A stretch of DNA of 57,220 nt from an uncultured Bacteroidales bacterium (GTDB lineage Bacteria; Bacteroidota; Bacteroidia; Bacteroidales; Paludibacteraceae): contig CAKULK010000015.1 of NCBI GenBank assembly GCA_934667275.1, positions 1 through 57,220 on the forward strand, given 5' to 3'. The translations under genes and the position numbers were made by a program. The notes beneath the pieces were generated by a model. The model worked only from the letters and a program-made list of their open reading frames with translations. It did no database searches and was not told where the DNA came from. Numbering within the stretch: the first letter of the stretch is position 1; each line of letters starts with the position of its first letter. Of this stretch, positions 27,063 to 36,515 are shown in pieces.

Positions 27063-28046
27063 ATTAGAACAAAGACCTACATATTCCTCTTGGCGACGCT
27101 TGTCCTCACTGCCTGCCACCGCACCTTGGATATTGAGGTGCCTATAACGCGCTGTGCGGACATGCCTTCGCCCCGCGTCTCGGCGACTGCCTTTACGTAT
27201 GCAGGTAAGGGCTACATCTTCGGCGGTCGGGACAGCGCAGGCACCTATATGAACGACCTGTGGCAGTACGACCCCGCCACCAACCAATGGACGCAGTATG
27301 CCGCCATCACGCCCTTGGCGGGACGCGTCAATGCCACAGCGTGCGTGGATGCCAACAAAAACATCTACCTCGGACTCGGTTTCAATGGCCGATATGGTGC
27401 CGACAGCACCTACCTGCGCGACTGGTGGCGGCTCAACCTCGCCGACGGGCAATGGACACGCCTTGCCGACTATCCCAACCACAACACCGACAACGCCGTC
27501 GCTTTCGCGGGTAACGGTGAACTCTACGTGGGCTACGGCTTCTGCTGGACCTATGCACGCGATATGTTCCGCTACGACATCGCGTCCGACCACTGGGATA
27601 CTATCGATGTGCATGTCTCCTCGCACGGCTACCCTCCGCGTTCCTTTGGCGGCTGCGGCTGCACGTATGGCGGGCGGTATTTCGCAGGCACAGGTTACAA
27701 GAGCAAGAGCCTTGACTGGTGGGCAGAGTTCCTGCCCGAAGGCAAATGGGTGGAGTGCGCCCCCGTACCGGGGCAGACACGCACCCTTGCGGCATCGGCT
27801 GCCACCCCGCAATATGCTTATGTCATCGGCGGATTTCATTACGGCGGCATTGGCACCGACGGACAAGTGCTTTCCGACATCCGCCGCTACGACCCGCAAG
27901 CCGACCGCTGGCAATACGCAGGCAACCTGCCGACCCCGCTGATGAACCACCTCGCCTTTGCCGTTGGCAACCGCGTCTTTGTCGGCATTGGCGAGACCAC
28001 CGACGAACAGATGTGCAATCACCTCTATTGTATCCATGAAAAGTAG
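27063..28046 (+). CDS. kelch-repeat lipoprotein
   Basis: Mature sequence: repeated kelch-like blades, for example YIFGGRDSAGTYMNDLWQYD, LYVGYGFCWTYARDMFRYD and YVIGGFHYGG. These indicate a beta-propeller of about five or six blades. No ATG exists in frame before the first blade. A TTG at 27090 would give only MATLVLTAC before the lipobox. Starting at ATT 27063 gives RTKTYIFLLATLVLTAC, a textbook lipoprotein signal with Cys18. I therefore place the start at 27063, possibly a rare ATT start or an ATG changed to ATT. Family-level function unknown; a carbohydrate- or protein-binding surface role is likely. The 3' end overlaps the Wzi gene by 11 bp. Confidence 0.78.
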   Translation: MRTKTYIFLLATLVLTACHRTLDIEVPITRCADMPSPRVSATAFTYAGKGYIFGGRDSAGTYMNDLWQYDPATNQWTQYAAITPLAGRVNATACVDANKNIYLGLGFNGRYGADSTYLRDWWRLNLADGQWTRLADYPNHNTDNAVAFAGNGELYVGYGFCWTYARDMFRYDIASDHWDTIDVHVSSHGYPPRSFGGCGCTYGGRYFAGTGYKSKSLDWWAEFLPEGKWVECAPVPGQTRTLAASAATPQYAYVIGGFHYGGIGTDGQVLSDIRRYDPQADRWQYAGNLPTPLMNHLAFAVGNRVFVGIGETTDEQMCNHLYCIHEK

Positions 28047-29514
28047 GTTGCTCGCCATATTGACCTTTCTCTTGTCCCTCCCGCCGCTTATGGCGGGCGG
28101 CTGGGACTGGTGGGGGCTGCCTATCACCGACAGCGTAGTCACCCGCGACACGCTGCTCTACCAAGTGCAGGCATTGGGTGTCGCCTCCTCGGGCAGGTTC
28201 GCCCCTTTCTGGCTGCAAAGCAACCGCAATGGCAACATCTCCGCTTCGCCGTACAGCGGCAACCTCACCGCAGGCATCATTAAACCCGCCACCTCGCCGC
28301 AGCGGTGGTTCGACTACGACTTCGGTGTTCAACTCACGGGGCGTGCACAATCGGCCATTGCCGACTCCCCATGGAGCACGCAACGCCGCCCCTTGACGGG
28401 CTATTTCAATCTGCTCTACGCGCACGCGCGTCTCTATATTGTTGACATCACCGCGGGCGTACTGCCTATGGTCTATGAGACAGTGGACGAACAACTGTCC
28501 ACGGGCAGTATGGTCTTCTCAGGCAACAGCCAACCCCTGCCGCGCGTCACCATAGGCATCGACCATTATACCCCCTTCCCGGGGTGCTACGGCTATTTCG
28601 AAATCAAAGGCGGACTCACGCACGCATGGTTGGCGGACAATGTCTATGTCAGCCGCGCCTTTCTGCATCACAAGTTCGCGGGCGTGCGCTTTGGCGGTCG
28701 TCTGCCTGTGAATGTCGCGTACGAGTTCCACCATGCGGCGCAGTGGGGCGGCACCTCACCCGTCTATGGAGACCTCGGAAACGACTGGCAGTCCTACAAA
28801 AACGTCTTCTTCGCCCGCGCGGGAGGCACTATGCGCAACGACCAACTCAACGCACAGGGCAACCATGTCGGTAGCCAGCAACTCAGCCTTATTGCCAAAG
28901 GTCATGGGTGGCGTATCACGGCATATTGGCAGAACTTCCTGGAAGACAACTTTGCCTTTCTCGGTCTCGGAAAGAACCTCACCGACGGGCTGTGGGGTAT
29001 CTCTCTCACGCAAACCCGCTGGCGATATATAGAGGGTGTCACCTACGAACTGTTGAACACCACATCCCAGTCGGGACCGTGGCACGACCGCGACGGACTC
29101 TGCTACGCAGGCAACGACAGTTACTACCGCAACGGTGTCTATGTCAACGGTTGGAACTATTGGTACCGTTCCATGGGCACGCCCTTCATCACCTCACCCC
29201 TCTACAACATCAACGGCACCGTCTATACGCTCAATAGCCGTGTGCGCGTTCACCATATAGGACTGCGCGGCGACATCTGCGATTTCCGCTACCGTGCCTT
29301 GTGCTCCTATGCCCGCAACTACGGCAACGACTGCCGCTTCTTGCGCCTTCAGTCTGCCAATACGGCGTGCCTTCTCGAGGTCACCAAACACGTGGAGAAA
29401 GCATGGGGATTGGATTTCAGTCTGAGCCTCGCCGCCGACTTCGGCACACAATTCGGCAACCAGTTCGGTGCCCTTCTTACTATCACGAAAACAGGACTCA
29501 TCACCTCATGGTAA
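28036..29514 (+). CDS. Wzi-family outer-membrane capsule assembly protein
   Basis: A 492-residue exported beta-barrel. The signal peptide is about residues 1-20 (ending PLMA). The sequence then matches what I know of Bacteroidales Wzi-family proteins: APFWLQSNRNG near 54, then alternating aromatic strands such as FDYDFGVQLTGRAQS and YFEIKGGLTHAWL, and a C-terminal stretch ending LLTITKTGLITSW. Wzi helps attach polysaccharide to the cell surface. The start is at ATG 28036, inside the end of the kelch gene. Its stop overlaps the next glycosyltransferase start (ATGGTAA). The block is translationally coupled. Confidence 0.85.
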   Translation: MKSRLLAILTFLLSLPPLMAGGWDWWGLPITDSVVTRDTLLYQVQALGVASSGRFAPFWLQSNRNGNISASPYSGNLTAGIIKPATSPQRWFDYDFGVQLTGRAQSAIADSPWSTQRRPLTGYFNLLYAHARLYIVDITAGVLPMVYETVDEQLSTGSMVFSGNSQPLPRVTIGIDHYTPFPGCYGYFEIKGGLTHAWLADNVYVSRAFLHHKFAGVRFGGRLPVNVAYEFHHAAQWGGTSPVYGDLGNDWQSYKNVFFARAGGTMRNDQLNAQGNHVGSQQLSLIAKGHGWRITAYWQNFLEDNFAFLGLGKNLTDGLWGISLTQTRWRYIEGVTYELLNTTSQSGPWHDRDGLCYAGNDSYYRNGVYVNGWNYWYRSMGTPFITSPLYNINGTVYTLNSRVRVHHIGLRGDICDFRYRALCSYARNYGNDCRFLRLQSANTACLLEVTKHVEKAWGLDFSLSLAADFGTQFGNQFGALLTITKTGLITSW

Positions 29515-30212
29515 CATCCCGCCTACATATCATCATGCCCGTCAAGGACTCTGTCAATCGCACAGAGGAGGCTATCCGTGCCGTATTGGCTACAGGGCAG
29601 ACGCTCACCGTTTACAATGATTACTCCACGCCGGAGAATACGCAACGCTTGGCAGAGTTGTCAGCCACGCTGCCATTCACCTTGGTCAACCTCAGCGACC
29701 TGACCGCGCACCCCTCGCCCAACTACTTGCTTGTCCTGCAGCGTGCGCAGCAGACGGCGTTGGCTAATCAAGCGCACTTGGTAATTGTGGAGAGCGATGT
29801 GGTAGTGCGTCCTGACACGTTCCGATTACTTGCCGAACAGGTGGAGTCGGGCGTGGGAATGGTTGCCGCCGTGACGGTGAACGAACAGGGCGACATCAAC
29901 TATCCCTACGACTACGCCCACCGTTGGAGCTGTGGTGTGCATGCTACCAAAAAACGGTTCAGTTTCTGCTGCACACTGATTACCAACGAGTTCCTGTATG
30001 CTTACAACTTCATGCAACTCGACCCGACCAAGAATTGGTACGATGTCTTTATCACCCACCAGTCCACTGCGATCGGGTTGGAAAACCGCCTGATGACCAA
30101 CAACCCCGTCTTGCACCGACCACATTCATCGCGTCCGTGGAAGTTGCTCAAATACAAGAATCCCCTTCTCTATTACTGGCGCAAACTCACCCAACACAAA
30201 GACCGGATATGA
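29508..30212 (+). CDS. family 2-like glycosyltransferase
   Basis: A 234-residue GT-A-fold glycosyltransferase. It opens LHIIMPVKDSVNRTEEAI, has YNDYSTPENTQRLAEL for the nucleotide-sugar region and LVIVESDVVVRPDTFRLL where the metal-binding acidic motif is expected (ESD in place of DxD). A small domain, soluble or membrane-associated. Sugar specificity cannot be read. Start at ATG 29508 overlaps the end of the Wzi gene; its TGA overlaps the next ATG. It is part of a surface-polysaccharide assembly block. Confidence 0.85.
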   Translation: MVTSRLHIIMPVKDSVNRTEEAIRAVLATGQTLTVYNDYSTPENTQRLAELSATLPFTLVNLSDLTAHPSPNYLLVLQRAQQTALANQAHLVIVESDVVVRPDTFRLLAEQVESGVGMVAAVTVNEQGDINYPYDYAHRWSCGVHATKKRFSFCCTLITNEFLYAYNFMQLDPTKNWYDVFITHQSTAIGLENRLMTNNPVLHRPHSSRPWKLLKYKNPLLYYWRKLTQHKDRI

Positions 30213-31615
30213 AGCCACTCGTCAGCGTCATAATACCTGTATATAACGCAGCACCCTTTATCCGTGAGACACTGGATAGTGTGCAGGCGTCCACCTATCG
30301 CCCTTTGGAAATTGTGATGGTGGACGATGCCAGCACCGACGATAGTCTGGCCATCATCACCGCTTATGCCCGCCAACACGATAACTGCCGTGTCTTCCAT
30401 CAAACCAATGCAGGGGTATCAGCGGCACGCAACCATGCTATCCGCGAAGCGCACGGCACCTATATCCTGCCCGTGGACGCGGACGACAAAATCGGTACAA
30501 CCTATATCGAACACGCCGTGCAAGTACTTGAGCAGCAGTCGGATGTACGTGTAGTAGGTTGCCACGCACGGATGTTCGGCGATGTGGACAAGCCTTGGAA
30601 ACTGCCGCGTTTCTCACACGCCCTCTTGGCGCGGAAGAATATGATACCTGTCACTTCCCTGTTCCGAAAAGCGGATTGGGAACGTGCAGGCGGCTTCTGT
30701 GAGCAGGATATCTATCGCGAGGACTGGGATTTCTGGTTGGGTATGATGGAGTTGGGCGGTACTTATCACTTGTTGGACGAAGTCGGACTCTTCTACCGTG
30801 TCCGCCGCGGCTCACGCCGTGCGGATGCCAAACAGCGCAAACGCGCTATTGTGGACGCTGTCAATAGCCGGCACCCCGCATATATGCAGCGTTATCTTGG
30901 CGGACCGTTGCACTACCATCGTTCTTGGTCACGCTTCATCAACTTCTTCCGCACCGACCATATAGTAGGCGATTACACCCATTGGCAGGATGGTGACATT
31001 ATTCACCAAGGGCGCAACACCCTGCGGCAGTACAACGGATTGGTTTCCAAACAGTTCGCCACGCCCTCTCTGTGGCGGGGCATTGTCTATGGGCTATTCT
31101 CCAAGTCCAAAGCCCGTCGGTCTTACGAATACGCCGTGCGCCTGCGCGCACTCACACCCGAACCCATAGCCTACCGCGAAGTCCGCTATGCGGGTGTCTT
31201 GCGCGAGAGTTGGTATGTGTGCCGCGAATCGGAGTGCAGACACACATTCAACGAGTTAATAGGGAATCCTGACTTCCCGAACAGGGAGAAAATCTTGACG
31301 GCAATAGGCACTTTCACCGCCACGCTGCACCGCCAAGGGGTATGGCACGCCGACTATTCGGGAGGCAATATCCTTTTCAACGACGATGGCAGCCGCATAC
31401 AGGTAATTGACCTCAACCGCATCCGTTTCCGCCGCTATATCTCACGCGACCTTGGGCTGCGCAACTTCGAGCGGCTCAATATCGACCGCGAAGCCCTGCG
31501 CACTATGGCGGTGGCTTATGCCAAGGCTATGGAGATTGACTCTGCCTATGCCGCTGAATATATCATCACACATCGTTGGTACAAACATATACAACAAGGA
31601 ATCACGAACTTATAG
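30209..31615 (+). CDS. glycosyltransferase 2 fused to a WaaP/InaA-like sugar kinase
   Basis: A 468-residue two-domain protein. The N-terminal GT2 (about 1-230) starts VSVIIPVYNAAPFIRETLDS, with VDDASTDDS and the DxD-like VDADDKIG (near 89). Then comes a linker. The C-terminal region (about 320-468) resembles lipopolysaccharide kinases. HADYSGGNILFNDDG (near 381) matches the catalytic HxDxxxxN loop and VIDLNRIRFRRY (near 400) the metal-binding segment. The protein would add a sugar and phosphorylate a core sugar in one chain. Separate InaA-type kinases with the same motifs are known to me from Bacteroidetes polysaccharide loci; a fused form is less familiar. ATGA overlap with the preceding gene. 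Confidence 0.83.
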   Translation: MKPLVSVIIPVYNAAPFIRETLDSVQASTYRPLEIVMVDDASTDDSLAIITAYARQHDNCRVFHQTNAGVSAARNHAIREAHGTYILPVDADDKIGTTYIEHAVQVLEQQSDVRVVGCHARMFGDVDKPWKLPRFSHALLARKNMIPVTSLFRKADWERAGGFCEQDIYREDWDFWLGMMELGGTYHLLDEVGLFYRVRRGSRRADAKQRKRAIVDAVNSRHPAYMQRYLGGPLHYHRSWSRFINFFRTDHIVGDYTHWQDGDIIHQGRNTLRQYNGLVSKQFATPSLWRGIVYGLFSKSKARRSYEYAVRLRALTPEPIAYREVRYAGVLRESWYVCRESECRHTFNELIGNPDFPNREKILTAIGTFTATLHRQGVWHADYSGGNILFNDDGSRIQVIDLNRIRFRRYISRDLGLRNFERLNIDREALRTMAVAYAKAMEIDSAYAAEYIITHRWYKHIQQGITNL

Positions 31616-31619
31616 AATC

Positions 31620-32852
31620 ATGACCACTACCTATAGGAATATCATCGGTAAAATCAACTACGCCCTTTTCTTTTGCGCACTCGTCGGCTTGGTACTGCCG
31701 CCCCACTATGGCAATATGCTATGGCTGTTATGGCTGTTCTCGTGGCTCTTGGAGGGGCGTTGGCTGCAACGGACAAATCTGCGCGCGGACAAATCCGTTA
31801 TACCGGTCTTGCTGTTGGTCATCTATCTCGCATGGGCATTGCTGTCGGTAGCATGGGCACCTTGTACGGATAGTGCTATCCATACCGTCACCCGCTACGC
31901 CTCGATGCCTTTCCTTCTGCTGGTTTTCTGTTTCGGGCTCAATGACAATTACCGTGATACGCGTTTCTTGGAGACTTTCCTCAAGGCATGTGTCTTCATC
32001 ATTCCTGTTTACTATTTCGCAGTGCATTGCGCCGTTCACCACAATATCGTGCTCTATTCGCAAGGTGAACCCGTACCCCCGTTCCAACTGGTGTTCGACC
32101 ACGGCTATTCCTCTGCTATCAAGCACCGCTTGTTCTTCTGTATGGTGCTCACACTCGGACTTATCTGCATCCCGACTATCTACGGGCGTACCGCCGACCG
32201 CTACGCACGCTGGTCGCGCCTGCTCACGTTGGGTGTGGCGGCCGTTGTCATTCTGGTGGGCATCTATTTCACGGGCTCCCGCGCATCACTGCTCACGGGG
32301 GCTGTATTGTTTGCCGTAGCCCTGCTCTCACGCTATGCCAACCGGCGCCATTGGTGGGTGATATTGTTGGTTGCCCTCGGGCTGATTGCTGCCTTGTTTG
32401 TAGTAACCAAATGCCAACCCCGTATGCGTGATGTCGCTACCGACCCGCGTGTCGCTATCTACAAATCGGCTGCTATGCACGCCTCCGAGATACCTTTCTT
32501 CGGACTGGGCATAGGACAACAGCACAGGTTTATGCTCGACAACTACGAGGACGACAACTACCAACTGGGACTCCAACGGGGCTTCAACACGCACAACCAG
32601 TATATCGGCACGTACTTTGAATTGGGCATCATCGGACTTCTTCTCTTGTTGGCAGCCTTCATCAGCATACCTTTCTGCTTTACAGGCAGAGCCCGCCGTA
32701 TCGGACTGTTGTTCAGTCTGATGTACCTCATCAATATGCTCACCGACGATGTCTTTGAGCGTTTCGACCCTCTCACCACCCTCTACGTCTTCCTGGTCGT
32801 ATTGCTGGCATTACAGCAATATCAGTCAGCGAAGACATTGCCCAAGCCATAG
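31620..32852 (+). CDS. O-antigen ligase/polymerase (Wzy/WaaL-like)
   Basis: A 410-residue protein with about ten to twelve hydrophobic helices and a long periplasmic loop. GIYFTGSRASLLTG (near 218-231) and the loop motif GFNTHNQYIGTYFELG (near 321-336, with the catalytic-type His) fit the Wzy_C/O-antigen ligase family, which joins polysaccharide to lipid A-core or polymerises repeat units. Start at ATG 31620, 4 bp after the fusion gene. It ends 6 bp from the convergent outer-membrane protein gene. In T9SS bacteria such a ligase may make the LPS that anchors substrates (inference). Confidence 0.86.
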   Translation: MTTTYRNIIGKINYALFFCALVGLVLPPHYGNMLWLLWLFSWLLEGRWLQRTNLRADKSVIPVLLLVIYLAWALLSVAWAPCTDSAIHTVTRYASMPFLLLVFCFGLNDNYRDTRFLETFLKACVFIIPVYYFAVHCAVHHNIVLYSQGEPVPPFQLVFDHGYSSAIKHRLFFCMVLTLGLICIPTIYGRTADRYARWSRLLTLGVAAVVILVGIYFTGSRASLLTGAVLFAVALLSRYANRRHWWVILLVALGLIAALFVVTKCQPRMRDVATDPRVAIYKSAAMHASEIPFFGLGIGQQHRFMLDNYEDDNYQLGLQRGFNTHNQYIGTYFELGIIGLLLLLAAFISIPFCFTGRARRIGLLFSLMYLINMLTDDVFERFDPLTTLYVFLVVLLALQQYQSAKTLPKP

Positions 32853-32858
32853 GCTCTC

Positions 32859-35345
32859 CTATTTATCCTTTTCCAGACCTATCGTCAACTTCACGAGCAG
32901 CCCCCGCGGAATGCACAGCGACATCGATGTGCGGCTGTCGTGCATGGATGCGTGTCCCAATTCTTCTGTCCAATGCGGGTAGGTGGGATGGTCGTAATCG
33001 TCAAAGGTATATTCCGTGAGTGCCGTACCGAAATCGTAGATATTGTAGCAGGTCACATCCAAACGGAAAGGAATATCGCGTACCCACCAACGCCCAGTAA
33101 GACGCAAATCGATGTTGAAAAAGGCGTCCTCACGTTTGCCAAACGCTTGGTTTGCCATATTGATGCCCTTGGCGTCGTTGTAGTAGATTTGCGCTTGGCG
33201 ATGCACACCGTCTGTGCGTATGGAGGCGATGTAGTTGGAGAACGGCTGACCGTCCTTGAACTTGCCATTCAGGCTGACGGAGAAATACTTGCAGGCATTA
33301 TATGTCACCTGAATACGCGCAATAAACGACTTATCCTGATTCAATCGGCAGTTCGCCTGATAGGGCGACGTTCCCTCTCCCCTCACCTTATAAATATTGG
33401 GGTTGGCACTTGATTCGGACAACACGCCGATATTGTTGTGGAGCGGACCATTGCCGAGCGTGGATAATCCAGCCATCAGGTAACTCTGCCAACTGAGGCA
33501 GACAAACCACTTCTTACCCGTATAGGTGTATTTGGCAACATTCGACATATAATAAGGTGTCTTGCCCCCTATGCGCCCGCTCATCAAATCCATCGGTTGC
33601 ACGCCCACAGTGTATTGTTTCTCGCCCTCGCGCCAATAGTACAGCCCGTCTTCCTCTATCATATTGGCATCCACGCCGTCGGGATAGGCTGTGAACCACA
33701 TATTGTAGTACTTGCGAATACTTGAGAGCAGCGAAAACTGGTGCCGCCCCGCCTTGTCGAAAGTGAATCGGACTGGGATATCCAGCACCGCATACGAAGG
33801 TTGGTGCATCCACAAATTCTTATCTTCCGCATGATACTTGCCGCCCGTAGTGGCAAGCAACGTGCCGTCCGTGTAGCGGATTTCTCCATTCAAATACCTG
33901 TTGCTTAGACACTTAGCCTCATCCAGCGTGTAACTCATACGGTTGTGCGACAATACAACGCCGAACTCAAACCAGTAGCATGGGCGATAGTGTATGCCCA
34001 CCTTGGCAAGCCAATTCGGACTGACCACCGATTTGCCGTCGCCGAGCAGAAGACCGTCCAACGACACACCCACGTGCCCTTGCATGGTCAATCCGCGAGC
34101 CAGTTGTTTCTCCGCAATGATAAGTGCCTCATTCTCAAGCAGTCCTGTGCCGAAAGCCGATGAGGTCCAATCGTAAACATACAGCGGTGTTCGTGCCGCA
34201 TCGGCGATGCTTTGTGCATACACCGCGTTGCTCCACTGCGTGGTAGTCGGATTGAAATGCACAAACGAGTTGAATCCCTCCGCGTGCACCCGGAGCCACG
34301 GTAGCAACTGCTGGTCATATTGCACCGACCAGTTCAACTCGTTGGTGTTGCCATCCGCGTACCACGGCTCAAAAGCCTCACCGTCTTGGTCAAGAATGTT
34401 ACGCGCAAAATCCAGTGTATCATGGCGGACATGACTTAACGCCCAACTGAGTCCCGTCACTAATGTGCCACCGTTATCGAAACGTTTGGTGCCATACACA
34501 CCTGCTGTATAGGATTGAAAATCAGCAATTTCATTACGGTTGTACAAAAACTCCGAGTACAAATCCCCGCGCCCTTGCGCCACCAAATAGTAGTTTAACT
34601 TATCCAACACGGCATTGCTCTTCATAGGCAGTTCGCCGTCCAACTGCGCCGTGTAGTAAGGCTTTGTGTACATACCCGAAATACCCGTCGGGTCAAAGGC
34701 GGTCTGACTGCGCCACCCGAAGTTGGCATACACATGTTGGTAGTAGCGTTTGCCGTATGCAGGAATAGCCACTGTGGCATCCACCGTACCCGCACCTATA
34801 ATGTGATTGCGGTTTTCCACGGGACGACGGTCCATAGTGCGCTCCTCGCCCGAAGAGTGGAACAGATTGATTAACTGGCGGGTACCAGGGGATATGCCGC
34901 CCAAGTTGCCGGCATTTCCTGTCAATGCAATCATCTGCCGCTGCACGCTGTCGTCCTCAAAGCGCATCACGCCCTCGTGGTAGTTGAGCGTGTAGCCCAT
35001 GCGCCCCATATCGGTATGCAACGAGGTGCTGCCCACCAGAAAACGGCTGTCAATGCGCATGCCGTTCAACCAATACTTGTTCTGGCGGAACGAGTTGCCT
35101 GCTATCGAGAACACGTTTTGGTCTCCGAGATTCCACTCGCCGGTGGTCTCCGACTCATACACCACGTAGTCGGAATAGTTGTCCAAGTAGTGCCCGAGGT
35201 CGGTAGTCAAATACCATTCGCGGAAGAAGTCACTCCGCACGCTATCCACCCCAAAAACGGGAAATGCCTCGGCGCGAGCAATCGCACTGAGGCATACCAA
35301 AATCATCGTCACCACACAACGTGGAGTCATCTGTCGTTGTTTCAT
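32859..35345 (-). CDS. TonB-dependent-receptor-like outer-membrane beta-barrel
   Basis: An 828-residue exported protein with a signal peptide (1-27, ending ARAEA). The plug-like part near 85-170 has NVFSIAGNSFRQNKYWLNGM, then RIDSRFLVGSTSLHTDMGRM and SPGTRQLINLFHSSG. The rest is long alternating aromatic strands, finishing RGLLVKLTIGLEKDK, a typical barrel C-terminus. I see no carboxypeptidase-like extension and no clear TonB box. It may be a TonB-dependent receptor or a related barrel; substrate unknown. Its ATG overlaps the dnaJ stop (ATGA), so translation is coupled to the chaperone genes. Confidence 0.8.
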   Translation of the reverse strand: MKQRQMTPRCVVTMILVCLSAIARAEAFPVFGVDSVRSDFFREWYLTTDLGHYLDNYSDYVVYESETTGEWNLGDQNVFSIAGNSFRQNKYWLNGMRIDSRFLVGSTSLHTDMGRMGYTLNYHEGVMRFEDDSVQRQMIALTGNAGNLGGISPGTRQLINLFHSSGEERTMDRRPVENRNHIIGAGTVDATVAIPAYGKRYYQHVYANFGWRSQTAFDPTGISGMYTKPYYTAQLDGELPMKSNAVLDKLNYYLVAQGRGDLYSEFLYNRNEIADFQSYTAGVYGTKRFDNGGTLVTGLSWALSHVRHDTLDFARNILDQDGEAFEPWYADGNTNELNWSVQYDQQLLPWLRVHAEGFNSFVHFNPTTTQWSNAVYAQSIADAARTPLYVYDWTSSAFGTGLLENEALIIAEKQLARGLTMQGHVGVSLDGLLLGDGKSVVSPNWLAKVGIHYRPCYWFEFGVVLSHNRMSYTLDEAKCLSNRYLNGEIRYTDGTLLATTGGKYHAEDKNLWMHQPSYAVLDIPVRFTFDKAGRHQFSLLSSIRKYYNMWFTAYPDGVDANMIEEDGLYYWREGEKQYTVGVQPMDLMSGRIGGKTPYYMSNVAKYTYTGKKWFVCLSWQSYLMAGLSTLGNGPLHNNIGVLSESSANPNIYKVRGEGTSPYQANCRLNQDKSFIARIQVTYNACKYFSVSLNGKFKDGQPFSNYIASIRTDGVHRQAQIYYNDAKGINMANQAFGKREDAFFNIDLRLTGRWWVRDIPFRLDVTCYNIYDFGTALTEYTFDDYDHPTYPHWTEELGHASMHDSRTSMSLCIPRGLLVKLTIGLEKDK

Positions 35346-36511
35346 CCAAACAGGTTCTTAAAGAAGTTCTTTCTGTCGCTGCTACCCGGTTTCACGTTCT
35401 CGCTCGTCTTCAACTGCTCTATCATCTTCTTCTCGTCGCGGTTCAGGTGTTCGGGAATATACACGCCCACATTTATCAGCATATCGCCCGTACCGTATTG
35501 GCGTGCGTACTGGTCAATGATAGGCAGACCTTTTCCCCTCATTCTCAGCACCTTACCGGGTTGCGTACCCGGGGTAATGGTAATCTTGGCCTCTCCTTGC
35601 AAGGTCGGAATCACCACTTGCCCGCCCAATATCGCGGTCGGCATATCAAGCAACAGATTATATACCAAGTCATTCCCGTCACGGACAAAATCCTTGTGTT
35701 CCTCCTCCTCAATCAGTACCAGCAAATCACCTGGCACACCGCCATTCGGAGCGGCATTGCCTTTGCCGTGAACAGGTATCTGCATACCACCCGTCACGCC
35801 TGCAGGTATGTGAATATCAATCACTTCCTCTGCACGAACCACACCTTCGCCGTTGCACTTCGGGCATTTGTTCTTGATGATTCTTCCCTCGCCGTGGCAG
35901 GTCGGGCACTCGTCCTGAACCTGCATCATGCCGAAGATACCGCGCTGTGTCCTCACGATGCGCCCCGTACCCTTACAGGTCGGGCATACTTCACCTTGAC
36001 TGCCGTCCGCGCTGCCCATACCGTGGCAGTCCTGACAGGGCACCAACTTCTTCACTTTTATCTTCTTGTCCACGCCCGTGGCTATCTCCTCTAATGTCAC
36101 GTGCACGCGCACACGGAGGTCTGAACCGCGGCGCACGCGCTGACCGCCGCCACCGCGTTGTCCGCCGAAGAACGACGAGAAATGTCCTCCGCCGCCCATA
36201 CCCCACGACTCGAACAGGTCTCCGAACTGCGAGAATATATCCTCCATGTTCATGCCCTGCCCGCCGTTGAAACCGCCTGCACCGCCCATTCCAGCAAAGC
36301 CGAACTGGTCATAACGCTGACGTTTCTGAGGGTCTGACAGCACCTCGTAGGCCTCCGCAGCCTCCTTGAACTTCTCCTCTGCCTCTTTGTCCCCGGGGTT
36401 CTTGTCGGGGTGGTATTGGATCGCCTTTTTGCGGTACGCCTTTTTTATCTCATCTGCCGACGCGTTCTTGTCCACGCCCAGCACCTCATAGTAATCTCTT
36501 TTCTCTGCCAT
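35342..36511 (-). CDS. dnaJ: chaperone protein DnaJ
   Basis: A 389-residue type I DnaJ, the DnaK co-chaperone. The J domain has the HPD motif (34-36). A Gly/Phe-rich linker lies near 76-120. Four zinc-binding repeats follow (CQDCHGMG, CPTCKGTG, CPTCHGEG, CPKCNGEG) near 157-220, then the substrate-binding C-terminus. Length normal. It is 4 bp after grpE and overlaps the outer-membrane protein gene by 4 bp. No dnaK in the window. Confidence 0.98.
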   Translation of the reverse strand: MAEKRDYYEVLGVDKNASADEIKKAYRKKAIQYHPDKNPGDKEAEEKFKEAAEAYEVLSDPQKRQRYDQFGFAGMGGAGGFNGGQGMNMEDIFSQFGDLFESWGMGGGGHFSSFFGGQRGGGGQRVRRGSDLRVRVHVTLEEIATGVDKKIKVKKLVPCQDCHGMGSADGSQGEVCPTCKGTGRIVRTQRGIFGMMQVQDECPTCHGEGRIIKNKCPKCNGEGVVRAEEVIDIHIPAGVTGGMQIPVHGKGNAAPNGGVPGDLLVLIEEEEHKDFVRDGNDLVYNLLLDMPTAILGGQVVIPTLQGEAKITITPGTQPGKVLRMRGKGLPIIDQYARQYGTGDMLINVGVYIPEHLNRDEKKMIEQLKTSENVKPGSSDRKNFFKNLFG

Positions 36512-36515
36512 AATT

